From the NCBI GenBank assembly GCA_017694735.1, contig JADIMN010000150.1, positions 1 to 6,249 of the forward strand: 6,249 nucleotides of DNA, given 5' to 3'. The translations under genes and the position numbers were made by a program. Shown in pieces: positions 1-5,830 of this stretch. Origin of the DNA: Candidatus Alectryobacillus merdavium (GTDB lineage Bacteria; Bacillota_I; Bacilli_A; RFN20; CAG-826). The notes beneath the pieces were generated by a model. The model was not told the DNA's origin and ran no database searches. It saw nothing but the letters and a program-made list of their open reading frames with translations. Every line of letters starts with the position of its first letter. Within the stretch, counting starts at the first letter, position 1.

Positions 1-143
1 AAACATTTGTTAACGTCATGTTTATATGCGTTGTCTCAGTGATATGTACGTGTATTGTAATATATTATATTGGTTGTAATAATCAAGAACGACAATTTAT
101 ATTATCCAAAGTTAAAACTGTAAGAAGTAAATTAAAAAAATGA
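1..143 (+). CDS. wzx: C-terminal end of a membrane protein, probably Wzx-type polysaccharide flippase (5' partial)
   Basis: The frame beginning at base 3 is open from the window edge to a TGA at 141-143, giving 46 residues with no start codon in view. About 24 hydrophobic residues, consistent with a final membrane helix, lead into the polar segment NNQERQFILSKVK and a lysine/arginine-rich tail ending KLKK. A last helix followed by an 'xxERxFILSKIK'-like basic tail is how many Bacteroidota oligosaccharide flippases end, and flippases normally sit in operons such as this one. The membrane anchor and basic tail are seen directly; the flippase name is inferred from that tail and from context. Another multi-spanning capsule protein, such as an acyltransferase or polymerase, remains possible. 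The stop overlaps the next start by 4 bases (ATGA), so translation is probably coupled. Confidence 0.7.
   Translation, partial: TFVNVMFICVVSVICTCIVIYYIGCNNQERQFILSKVKTVRSKLKK
132..143 (+). promoter_or_regulatory. A-rich stop/start overlap (TTAAAAAAATGA), wzx to FrhB-like gene
   Basis: The upstream gene ends TTA AAA AAA TGA, and the downstream ATG uses the last A of the run (140-142). The A-run probably serves as the A-rich initiation region typical of Bacteroidota, since no Shine-Dalgarno is present. The same 12 bases recur at 3608-3619. In the upstream frame the run reads A_AAA_AAA directly before the stop, a sequence type that can support -1 slippage; use of it here is not shown. Confidence 0.5.
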
Positions 144-1309
144 TACAAATTAATGATAAGGCTGATTGTTGCGGATGTACAGCATGTGCCAGTGTTTGTC
201 CGAAGGATGCTATATTAATGGAACCTGATGTTTTAGGGTTTAAATATCCTAAGGTTGATTTGGATAAGTGTATTAATTGCGGATTGTGTGAAAAGGTTTG
301 TGCTTTCAATGTAAATTATGATAGAAGTTTGAATCTTGATGAACCTGAATTATATGCGGCACGACATAAAGATATACATGAAATAGAGACAAGTAGGAGT
401 GGAGCCGCGTTTATCGCAATTTCTGATTATATTCTAGAAAATGGCGGAATTGTATATGGCGTAGGTTATAAGGATCATTTCAAAGTAGTTCATAAACGCG
501 CTATTAATAAAGAAGAGCGCAATGAGTTTAAAGGTTCTAAATATGTACAAAGTGATTTAGAAGGCATTTTTAGACAAGTGAAAAAAGATTTGAAAGATGG
601 GAAAATGGTTCTGTTTTCGGGTACACCATGTCAGACATCAGGATTAAATTCATTTGTTGGTAAGAAATTAAGAGAAAATTTGATATTAGTAGATATCGTT
701 TGTCATGGGGTGCCTAGTCCGTATATTTGGCGAGATTATCTTATGTATGTAGAAAATAAATATAAAAGTAGAGTTCTAAAAGTTGATTTTCGAGATAAAT
801 CACGTGTTGGTTGGACGGGGCATATTGAATCATATCTTTTAGAAAATGGTAATAAGATAGAGCTTAAAACATATACAAATCTTTTCTATCAGCATATTAT
901 GTTACGTCCATCTTGTGGTAAATGTTATTATACAAATATTAAAAGACCATCAGATTTTACTATAGCTGATTATTGGGGATGGGAGAAGATTGATAAAAAT
1001 ATGAACTCTGATAATAAAGGTATATCTTTATTATTTATAAATACTTGCAAGGGGGCGAAAATATTTGACTTTATAAGAAAAAAATTGAATGTAAAAAGAG
1101 TGCAATTAGATGATTGTAAACAACCTAATTTATCACATCCTTCTGAGTTACACTATAGTTGTAAAAAATTCGAACATTATTATAGTTTAAAGGGATTTGA
1201 GTTTATATTGAATTATGATTTTGAGAAAGGATTTGATTATAAACTTTATAAATTGTTTTCTATAATTAGAAGGAAATTTGATCGATTAATAGATAAAATT
1301 CATAAGTAA
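140..1309 (+). CDS. FrhB-like iron-sulfur flavoprotein (coenzyme F420 hydrogenase beta-subunit family) of a capsule locus
   Basis: This is a 389-residue soluble redox protein. Residues 10-20 (C10, C13, C16, C20 then Pro) and 44-54 (C44, C47, C50, C54) form two complete CxxCxxCxxxC motifs, so a bacterial-type 2x[4Fe-4S] ferredoxin domain opens the protein. The rest matches the FrhB N- and C-terminal domains: SRSGAAF at 85-91, GSKYVQS at 132-138, SGTPCQ at 160-165, CHGVPS at 188-193, SCGKC at 258-262 and DFTIADYWG at 272-280. FrhB proper binds FAD and an iron-sulfur cluster and reduces F420; Bacteroidota are not known to make F420, so the substrate here is unknown. The C-terminal ~20 residues are basic and amphipathic. 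The ATG at 140 is preferred because the next Met (residue 27) would delete the first cluster motif. It overlaps the upstream gene by 4 bases and lies one base before a pyruvyl transferase gene, which suggests a linked sugar-modification role. The family call is firm; the reaction is not known. Confidence 0.92.
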   Translation: MIQINDKADCCGCTACASVCPKDAILMEPDVLGFKYPKVDLDKCINCGLCEKVCAFNVNYDRSLNLDEPELYAARHKDIHEIETSRSGAAFIAISDYILENGGIVYGVGYKDHFKVVHKRAINKEERNEFKGSKYVQSDLEGIFRQVKKDLKDGKMVLFSGTPCQTSGLNSFVGKKLRENLILVDIVCHGVPSPYIWRDYLMYVENKYKSRVLKVDFRDKSRVGWTGHIESYLLENGNKIELKTYTNLFYQHIMLRPSCGKCYYTNIKRPSDFTIADYWGWEKIDKNMNSDNKGISLLFINTCKGAKIFDFIRKKLNVKRVQLDDCKQPNLSHPSELHYSCKKFEHYYSLKGFEFILNYDFEKGFDYKLYKLFSIIRRKFDRLIDKIHK

Positions 1310-1310
1310 A

Positions 1311-2405
1311 ATGAAGATAGGAATATTAACATTTCATAGGGCTGAAAATTTTGGTGCAGTTTTGCAATGTTATGCTTTGCAAACATATCTAGAATCATTG
1401 GGATTTGTTGTTAAAATAATTGATTATAGATGTGAAGCAATTGAACGTACATATTATTTGTTTAATTTTAAATTATTATTTCATAGGTTAAATATATTTG
1501 CATCTGTATATAATTATTTACAAATATTGCATCATTGGAAAGATAGATTAGAGAAAAAAAAATCCTATAAATTATTTAGAAAAAAATATTTGAATTTATC
1601 ATCTCCTTTATTTAAGATAACAAAAGATTTGGGATTTGATATTTATATTACTGGAAGTGATCAAGTTTGGAATACATCATTGTTGCGTGGTTATAATAAT
1701 GTTTATTTCTTAGATTTTCCGATATCAAAACACGCAAAGCGTGTAGCTTATGCTGTGAGTAGTGAACATAGTGCTATTAATGATTTAGGTATATTTGAAT
1801 CAAATCTTAAAAATGCATTAAATAGGTTTGATGCAATTTCCACTAGAGAGGAATTCTTTTCTGAAATATTGAAAAAGTTTACATCTAAAGAAATAGATGT
1901 ATGCGTTGATCCCACATTTCTTTTATCCAAAAAAGTCTATGCTGAATTGGCTGTTAAACCTAAGGAAAGTAATTATGTTTTAGTTTATCATATGGCTGAA
2001 ATTCCTGAAGGTTCTTTATTGGCTGAAAAAATTGCACGAGATAAAGGATGTTCCGTAATAGAAATACATGCAAGATTTGCTAGCAGGAAAGATAAAAAAA
2101 GACATAAACAGAATGTAGGTCCATTAGAACTATTGGGTTATATCATGTATGCGAATTTAGTAATAACAACTTCTTTTCATGGGTTGGCTTTTTCTTTAAT
2201 AATGGAGAAAAACTTTTATATAATATCAAAATCTGATAATTTGAGATTAAAAGGACTTTTGAATCGAATAGGGTTAGAAAATCGAATGGTGACTTCTGAT
2301 AAAGAACTAAATATAAATGATATTGATTATTCGTTAATAACAGAGAAACTTCAATCTTTCTCCAAAAGTTCAAAAGAATTTTTAATTAAATCTATAGTGA
2401 AATGA
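1311..2405 (+). CDS. Polysaccharide pyruvyl transferase family protein
   Basis: This 364-residue cytoplasmic protein belongs to the PF04230 family (CsaB/WcfO-like), members of which transfer pyruvate from phosphoenolpyruvate to a sugar as a ketal, adding negative charge to the glycan. Visible family marks in order are the N-terminal motif at 5-27 (ILTFHRAENFGAVLQCYALQ start), ITGSDQVWN at 113-121, VAYAVSSE at 145-152, ISTREEFF at 176-183, VDPTFLL at 199-205, and VITTSFHGLAFSLI at 284-297 with the conserved SFHG at 288-291. The near-C-terminal segment RLKGLLNRIGLENR at 312-325 is also typical. Length is normal for the family and the frame is intact. The start is the first ATG and gives the expected N-terminal MKIGILTFH. 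It follows the FrhB-like gene by one base and overlaps the next gene by 4 bases. A run of nine A residues lies at 1554-1562. The acceptor sugar cannot be told from sequence, and some family members carry out other transfers. Confidence 0.93.
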   Translation: MKIGILTFHRAENFGAVLQCYALQTYLESLGFVVKIIDYRCEAIERTYYLFNFKLLFHRLNIFASVYNYLQILHHWKDRLEKKKSYKLFRKKYLNLSSPLFKITKDLGFDIYITGSDQVWNTSLLRGYNNVYFLDFPISKHAKRVAYAVSSEHSAINDLGIFESNLKNALNRFDAISTREEFFSEILKKFTSKEIDVCVDPTFLLSKKVYAELAVKPKESNYVLVYHMAEIPEGSLLAEKIARDKGCSVIEIHARFASRKDKKRHKQNVGPLELLGYIMYANLVITTSFHGLAFSLIMEKNFYIISKSDNLRLKGLLNRIGLENRMVTSDKELNINDIDYSLITEKLQSFSKSSKEFLIKSIVK

Positions 2406-3619
2406 AAATAGCATTTTATATACCTAATAAAAATATTTCAGATATTGATTTATCTACTGTAGATGAGGGAAATCCAGGAATTGGAGGGTCGGAATTTTCA
2501 GCAGTTTTGATAGCTTCAAATTTATCGTTGAAAACAAATTTTGAAATATTTGTTTTTTGTGATACAAGATCAGTTTTTCCTGCAACATTAAAATGGCAAG
2601 TTTGTGGCGATCTTATAGGTGCAATTAAACAAAGTATTAAAGAAAATATTGATTATATTGTAGTTGATGCTAAATTATTAAAGAAAGAAATATTATGTAA
2701 ATTTGAACACGTGAAGTTTATAGCTTGGGCAAATACTTTTATTCCTGAAAATTATTTGGATTTTTTTGCCAAAATGAATAATGTAATAAGCATTGTAAAT
2801 GTAGGTAAAGAGCAAATGGATTTAACAAAATCACATATGATTTATAAAAAATCAACTTATATTTATAATGCAGTCCCTATGAAAATGTTGGCTGAATTTC
2901 CTAATTTATCTTTGAATAGAGATAGAAAAAATAATATTTGTTATATAGGGAGTTTACATCCTGCAAAAGGATTTCAATATTTAGCAAAAGCTTGGCCGCA
3001 GGTGCTTTTACAAGTTCCAGATGCACAATTATTTATAATTGGATCAGGAAATTTATATGGTAGAAATTCTAAATTGGGTAAATGGGGAATTGCAAATGAG
3101 TCATTCGAAAATGAATTTATGCCCTTTTTAACAAAAAATGATAAAATAATTGATTCCGTTCATTTTTTAGGTATTTTAGGACATGAAAAATATGCAGTAT
3201 TAGAAAAATGTAAAGTGGGTGTACCTAATCCAAGTGGAGTTTCAGAAACTTTTGGATATACAGCAGTAGAAATGCAATTAATGGGATGTTCAGTAACGAC
3301 AATAAAGTGTCCAGGGTATATAGATACGGTTTTTAATAAGGAAAATTTATATGATAATACGAATCAACTTTCTGCGTATATTATAAAATTGTTAAATGAA
3401 AATAATTCTTCTGATAATTCTTTAGTATATAAGTATTTGGATGCATTTTCTGTAGAAAATGTTGTGGACAAGTGGGTTGCCTTTTTATTGTCATTAGAGA
3501 AAAAGACTTTTTTTCCTGTTAAAAAAAATAAAGATTTGTTTTTATATAAATTGTTGTATTACAAAAAGAGATTTAAATATTTGTTAAAATTTTCTTTAAA
3601 ATATCTTTTAAAAAAATGA
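2402..3619 (+). CDS. Glycosyltransferase, GT4 family (GT-B fold)
   Basis: The 405-residue protein has the two-domain GT-B pattern of GT4 retaining transferases. The N-terminal domain carries a glycine-rich loop NPGIGGSEFSAV at 24-35. The C-terminal domain begins with YIGSLHPAKGFQYL at 181-194 (the usual 'G...KG' segment with K189 G190), followed by LFIIGSG at 210-216 and VHFLGIL at 253-259. The donor-binding EX7E motif is complete: E282 in SGVSETFGYTAVE and E290. It should add one sugar from a nucleotide-sugar donor to the lipid-linked repeat unit at the cytoplasmic membrane face; donor and linkage are not predictable here. Roughly 28 C-terminal residues (378-405) are rich in Lys, Leu, Tyr and Phe, probably a peripheral membrane-binding helix. 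It overlaps both neighbours by 4 bases (ATGA), indicating coupled translation. The first ATG gives MKIAFYIP, a normal first strand for the fold. Confidence 0.92.
   Translation: MKIAFYIPNKNISDIDLSTVDEGNPGIGGSEFSAVLIASNLSLKTNFEIFVFCDTRSVFPATLKWQVCGDLIGAIKQSIKENIDYIVVDAKLLKKEILCKFEHVKFIAWANTFIPENYLDFFAKMNNVISIVNVGKEQMDLTKSHMIYKKSTYIYNAVPMKMLAEFPNLSLNRDRKNNICYIGSLHPAKGFQYLAKAWPQVLLQVPDAQLFIIGSGNLYGRNSKLGKWGIANESFENEFMPFLTKNDKIIDSVHFLGILGHEKYAVLEKCKVGVPNPSGVSETFGYTAVEMQLMGCSVTTIKCPGYIDTVFNKENLYDNTNQLSAYIIKLLNENNSSDNSLVYKYLDAFSVENVVDKWVAFLLSLEKKTFFPVKKNKDLFLYKLLYYKKRFKYLLKFSLKYLLKK
3608..3619 (+). promoter_or_regulatory. A-rich stop/start overlap (TTAAAAAAATGA), GT4 to DUF6625 gene
   Basis: The glycosyltransferase gene ends TTA AAA AAA TGA and the next ATG is at 3616-3618, on the last A of the run. 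This is identical over 12 bases to the junction at 132-143. It probably combines termination, an A-rich initiation region and re-initiation. A -1 slip on A_AAA_AAA would fuse the two proteins in frame; this is a possibility, not a demonstrated event. Confidence 0.5.
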
Positions 3620-4590
3620 GAAAATGCTGTTTTATAATTCCTTATTTTGGAAAATTTCCAAATTATTTTCCATTATTTTTAAAGAGTTGTAGTTTTAATA
3701 AAAAATTTAATTGGTTATTAATAACGAATAATAACAAGAACTACGATTATCCGGAAAACTTTAGAGTGGTAAGGATGTCTTTTGATGATTTAAGGATTTT
3801 AATTCAATCTAAATTTGATTTTGAAATTTCCTTAAATAGTCCTTATAAGTTATGTGATTATAAACCTGCTTACGGTTATTTATTTGAAGAATATATAAAT
3901 GAATATAGTTTTTGGGGACATTGTGATGTGGATGTCTTAATGGGAAACCTAGAGAAATTTTTAACAGATGAACTATTGGATTCTTATGATAAAATATTTT
4001 GTCTAGGTCACATGGTATTATACAAAAATTCATTTGAAAATAATAGAGTATTTAAATCTGTCTATAGAAATTCCTTGTTATATAAAAAGGTTTTTACATC
4101 AGACAAAATTTGTTGGTTTGATGAGGAGTGGAAAGATGAGTATAATATAAATCAAATTTTTAAAGATCAATCAAAAAAAGTATATGAAAAAGATTTGTCG
4201 CTAAATTTTAGTATATATAAATCATATTTTTTAAAAGTTACTTATGATAAAAATAACGAGAATGCTGATAAGCATGGTTATGTGACAGAAAATTATAAAG
4301 ATTGTATTTGTTTATGGGATCATGGTGATATAAAGCGTTTTTATATTAATAACAATAAACTTGTATGTGAAGAATATGCTTATATTCATTTACAAAAACG
4401 GAGAATGTTTTTTCGATCTTCAGTAATTAAGTACAATAGAATCCGTATTGCTCCGAATTATTTTTTTTCTTTTAGAATTAAAGAAATAAATATTTCTAAT
4501 TTTTATACTATACGTAAAAGATATTTTAATTTACAATATTGGGATATTAATATCAACCCTAAAATTAAGAGATTTTTAGAAAAAATATAA
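3616..4590 (+). CDS. DUF6625 family protein, probable glycosyltransferase of the capsule locus
   Basis: The 324-residue sequence matches what I recall of the DUF6625 family found in Bacteroidota and Firmicutes polysaccharide loci. Recognisable parts are the N-terminal strand FIIPYFGKFPNYFPLFLKSC at 6-25, FNWLLITNN at 31-39, PYKLCDYKPAYGYLFEEYI at 76-94, FWGHCDVDVLMGNL at 99-112, LGHMVLYKN at 130-138, FDEEW at 168-172 and AYIHLQKRRM at 255-264. D104-V-D106 follows a hydrophobic strand and looks like the metal/nucleotide-sugar binding DxD of GT-A transferases, with H258 a candidate late metal or catalytic ligand. No signal peptide or membrane helix is evident, so it should act in the cytoplasm. 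The protein is basic, especially at the C-terminus. It overlaps the GT4 gene by 4 bases and the polymerase gene by 1 base (TAATG). Family membership is fairly sure; transferase activity is inferred from the DxD and from context. Confidence 0.82.
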   Translation: MRKCCFIIPYFGKFPNYFPLFLKSCSFNKKFNWLLITNNNKNYDYPENFRVVRMSFDDLRILIQSKFDFEISLNSPYKLCDYKPAYGYLFEEYINEYSFWGHCDVDVLMGNLEKFLTDELLDSYDKIFCLGHMVLYKNSFENNRVFKSVYRNSLLYKKVFTSDKICWFDEEWKDEYNINQIFKDQSKKVYEKDLSLNFSIYKSYFLKVTYDKNNENADKHGYVTENYKDCICLWDHGDIKRFYINNNKLVCEEYAYIHLQKRRMFFRSSVIKYNRIRIAPNYFFSFRIKEINISNFYTIRKRYFNLQYWDININPKIKRFLEKI

Positions 4591-5780
4591 TGAATAGTTT
4601 TATTTTGAAGATTATTTTTGCTTTAACTTTTTGGGCGAATCTTGGAACAGTTGGAAATTTAGTTTTCGATAGATATCTAACAGTATTTTTTAGCTGTTTT
4701 GTTTTGTTGATACTCTTTTTAAGAGTGAATAAAAATCAATTTGTTTATTTTAAAAAAATAAATATTTATATATTTATATATTGCATATACAATGCTGTGC
4801 TTTCTTTTTTTAGTGTAAATAAAGATCTTAGCAGTATACAGACACTAGTACTAAATACTGATATAGAATATTCTCCTGCTTCTGCTTTTGTTGGAATGGC
4901 TTTTGCGTTGAAAATTATAAGTCTATTTTTAGTAATTGAGTACTCTATATTACATAAATCATTTTATACTTTACTTAAGGTTTTCTTTTCTTTAACAATG
5001 CTTTTGTTAATAATAAATGATGTCCTAGTGTTAGTTAATGGAGTAAATTTTAGTGGAAACGGTTATTTTCTCGGAAATAAATTCCAAGTTGTTTATATGC
5101 ATTATTTTGCTTTCCTATTTTATACACTAAAAAAAATATATATATCATCTTTAAATGCTACAAAGTGTTATTTGTTTATATTTTGGGTTGCTGCAATATC
5201 TATTTTACTTCATTGTACAACAACTCTTCTAGGAAGTATTCTTTTGATGCTATTTTTCTTATTTAGAACAAAAAAAATAGCATTATTTTATAATCCCAAT
5301 TTTACGATATTGCTGATTTTATTTACTGCTTCTTTTTTCTGGCTATTCAGTAATATTTTAGATAATTCTTATATACATTATTTTTTAGTTGATATCCTAG
5401 GGAAGGATCCTACATTAACAGGTCGTATTGGTATATATGCATTATTGGATGATACATTTTTAAGAGATACTGTAAGTGGAGTTGGATTAGAAAATTCACA
5501 TTTTTTTATGTCCTATCTTTTTGGAGCGGCTAATACGCAGAATGGTTTATTTGAAGTTTGGGTTGAACAAGGTCTTATTGGTGCTCTTCTGTTTTTGAGT
5601 ATAATCTATGTGATGCTAAATAGTGCACGGAAAAATGAGTTTAAAGAATTTACATATCCTATCGTAGCTTTAATGTACGTATTTATATTGTTAGGTACAG
5701 TTGAGATTACTTTTGGATATAGATTCTGTATTTTGTTATCTTTTTTAGTTCCTGTTTTTTATACTAAAAAACATTTTTAA
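4590..5780 (+). CDS. wzy: Wzy-type polysaccharide polymerase (O-antigen ligase/polymerase family membrane protein)
   Basis: The 396-residue protein is almost wholly hydrophobic with about 11-12 likely membrane helices (approximately 5-20, 29-45, 57-75, 99-118, 124-148, 163-181, 193-209, 211-226, 236-254, 325-344, 354-373 and 376-391). Between the helices near 254 and 325 lies one long loop, the arrangement of Wzy polymerases and O-antigen ligases. That loop contains DPTLTGRIGIY at 273-283 and VSGVGLENSHFF at 295-306, then NTQNGLFEVWVEQGLIGALLF at 315-335, close to the family's 'HNxxLxxxxExGxxG' segment but with Gln317 in place of the usual His. It is expected to join flipped repeat units on the periplasmic face. 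A ligase role is possible but less likely inside a repeat-unit operon. The ATG overlaps the previous stop by one base (TAATG). It is followed by the only sizeable gap in the window. Low primary-sequence conservation is normal for Wzy. Confidence 0.85.
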   Translation: MNSFILKIIFALTFWANLGTVGNLVFDRYLTVFFSCFVLLILFLRVNKNQFVYFKKINIYIFIYCIYNAVLSFFSVNKDLSSIQTLVLNTDIEYSPASAFVGMAFALKIISLFLVIEYSILHKSFYTLLKVFFSLTMLLLIINDVLVLVNGVNFSGNGYFLGNKFQVVYMHYFAFLFYTLKKIYISSLNATKCYLFIFWVAAISILLHCTTTLLGSILLMLFFLFRTKKIALFYNPNFTILLILFTASFFWLFSNILDNSYIHYFLVDILGKDPTLTGRIGIYALLDDTFLRDTVSGVGLENSHFFMSYLFGAANTQNGLFEVWVEQGLIGALLFLSIIYVMLNSARKNEFKEFTYPIVALMYVFILLGTVEITFGYRFCILLSFLVPVFYTKKHF

Positions 5781-5830
5781 ATTTTCTTTGATTTTATAGT
5801 AATGGTATTGTATTATTATTCTTTTGAATT
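5781..5830 (+). other. 50-base gap between the polymerase and GT2 genes
   Basis: This AT-rich spacer is the only gap longer than one base in the window. It contains no hairpin followed by T's and no convincing Bacteroidota promoter (TTTG / TAnnTTTG at proper spacing). The polymerase frame stays open through it for 17 codons after the TAA and stops at 5832-5834, overlapping the GT2 ATG as ATGA. Within it, an ATG at 5802 opens a 10-codon frame (MVLYYYSFEL) ending at the same place. Whether this is an old polymerase tail, a coupling mini-ORF or chance cannot be settled here. Confidence 0.4.

Noticed and set aside
112..309. Minus-strand open frame of 65 codons over the start of the FrhB-like gene
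   Set aside because: It lies opposite the conserved cysteine motifs of a well-supported gene and has no recognisable family or start context.
140..1309. A real F420-reducing hydrogenase or formate dehydrogenase subunit
   Set aside because: No hydrogenase or dehydrogenase partner genes are present, the surroundings are all polysaccharide genes, and the N-terminal double ferredoxin arrangement is that of capsule-associated relatives.
1730..1744. Perfect inverted repeat ACACGC-AAA-GCGTGT
   Set aside because: It is a fairly strong hairpin for such AT-rich DNA, but it encodes ordinary protein (around KHAKRV) within the pyruvyl transferase, has no T-run after it and sits mid-gene, so it is not a terminator.
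1881..1900. Inverted repeat ACATCT ... AGATGT with an 8-base loop
   Set aside because: It has a short AT-rich stem inside a coding region with no regulatory context and is likely chance.
1748..1930. Minus-strand open frame of 60 codons inside the pyruvyl transferase gene
   Set aside because: It is antisense to conserved PF04230 motifs, and its translation has no recognisable features.
2143..2373. Minus-strand open frame of 76 codons at the end of the pyruvyl transferase gene
   Set aside because: It is antisense to the SFHG region, with low-complexity Leu/Lys composition expected from AT-rich shadow frames.
3809..4033. Minus-strand open frame of 74 codons inside the DUF6625 gene
   Set aside because: It is antisense to the most conserved block of that family, with no supporting motif.
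5787..5830. Possible Bacteroidota promoter (TTTG at 5787-5790, TA...TTTG ending 5826) before the GT2 gene
   Set aside because: The second element has the wrong internal spacing (four bases between TA and TTTG instead of two) and would put the transcription start at or inside the start codon.
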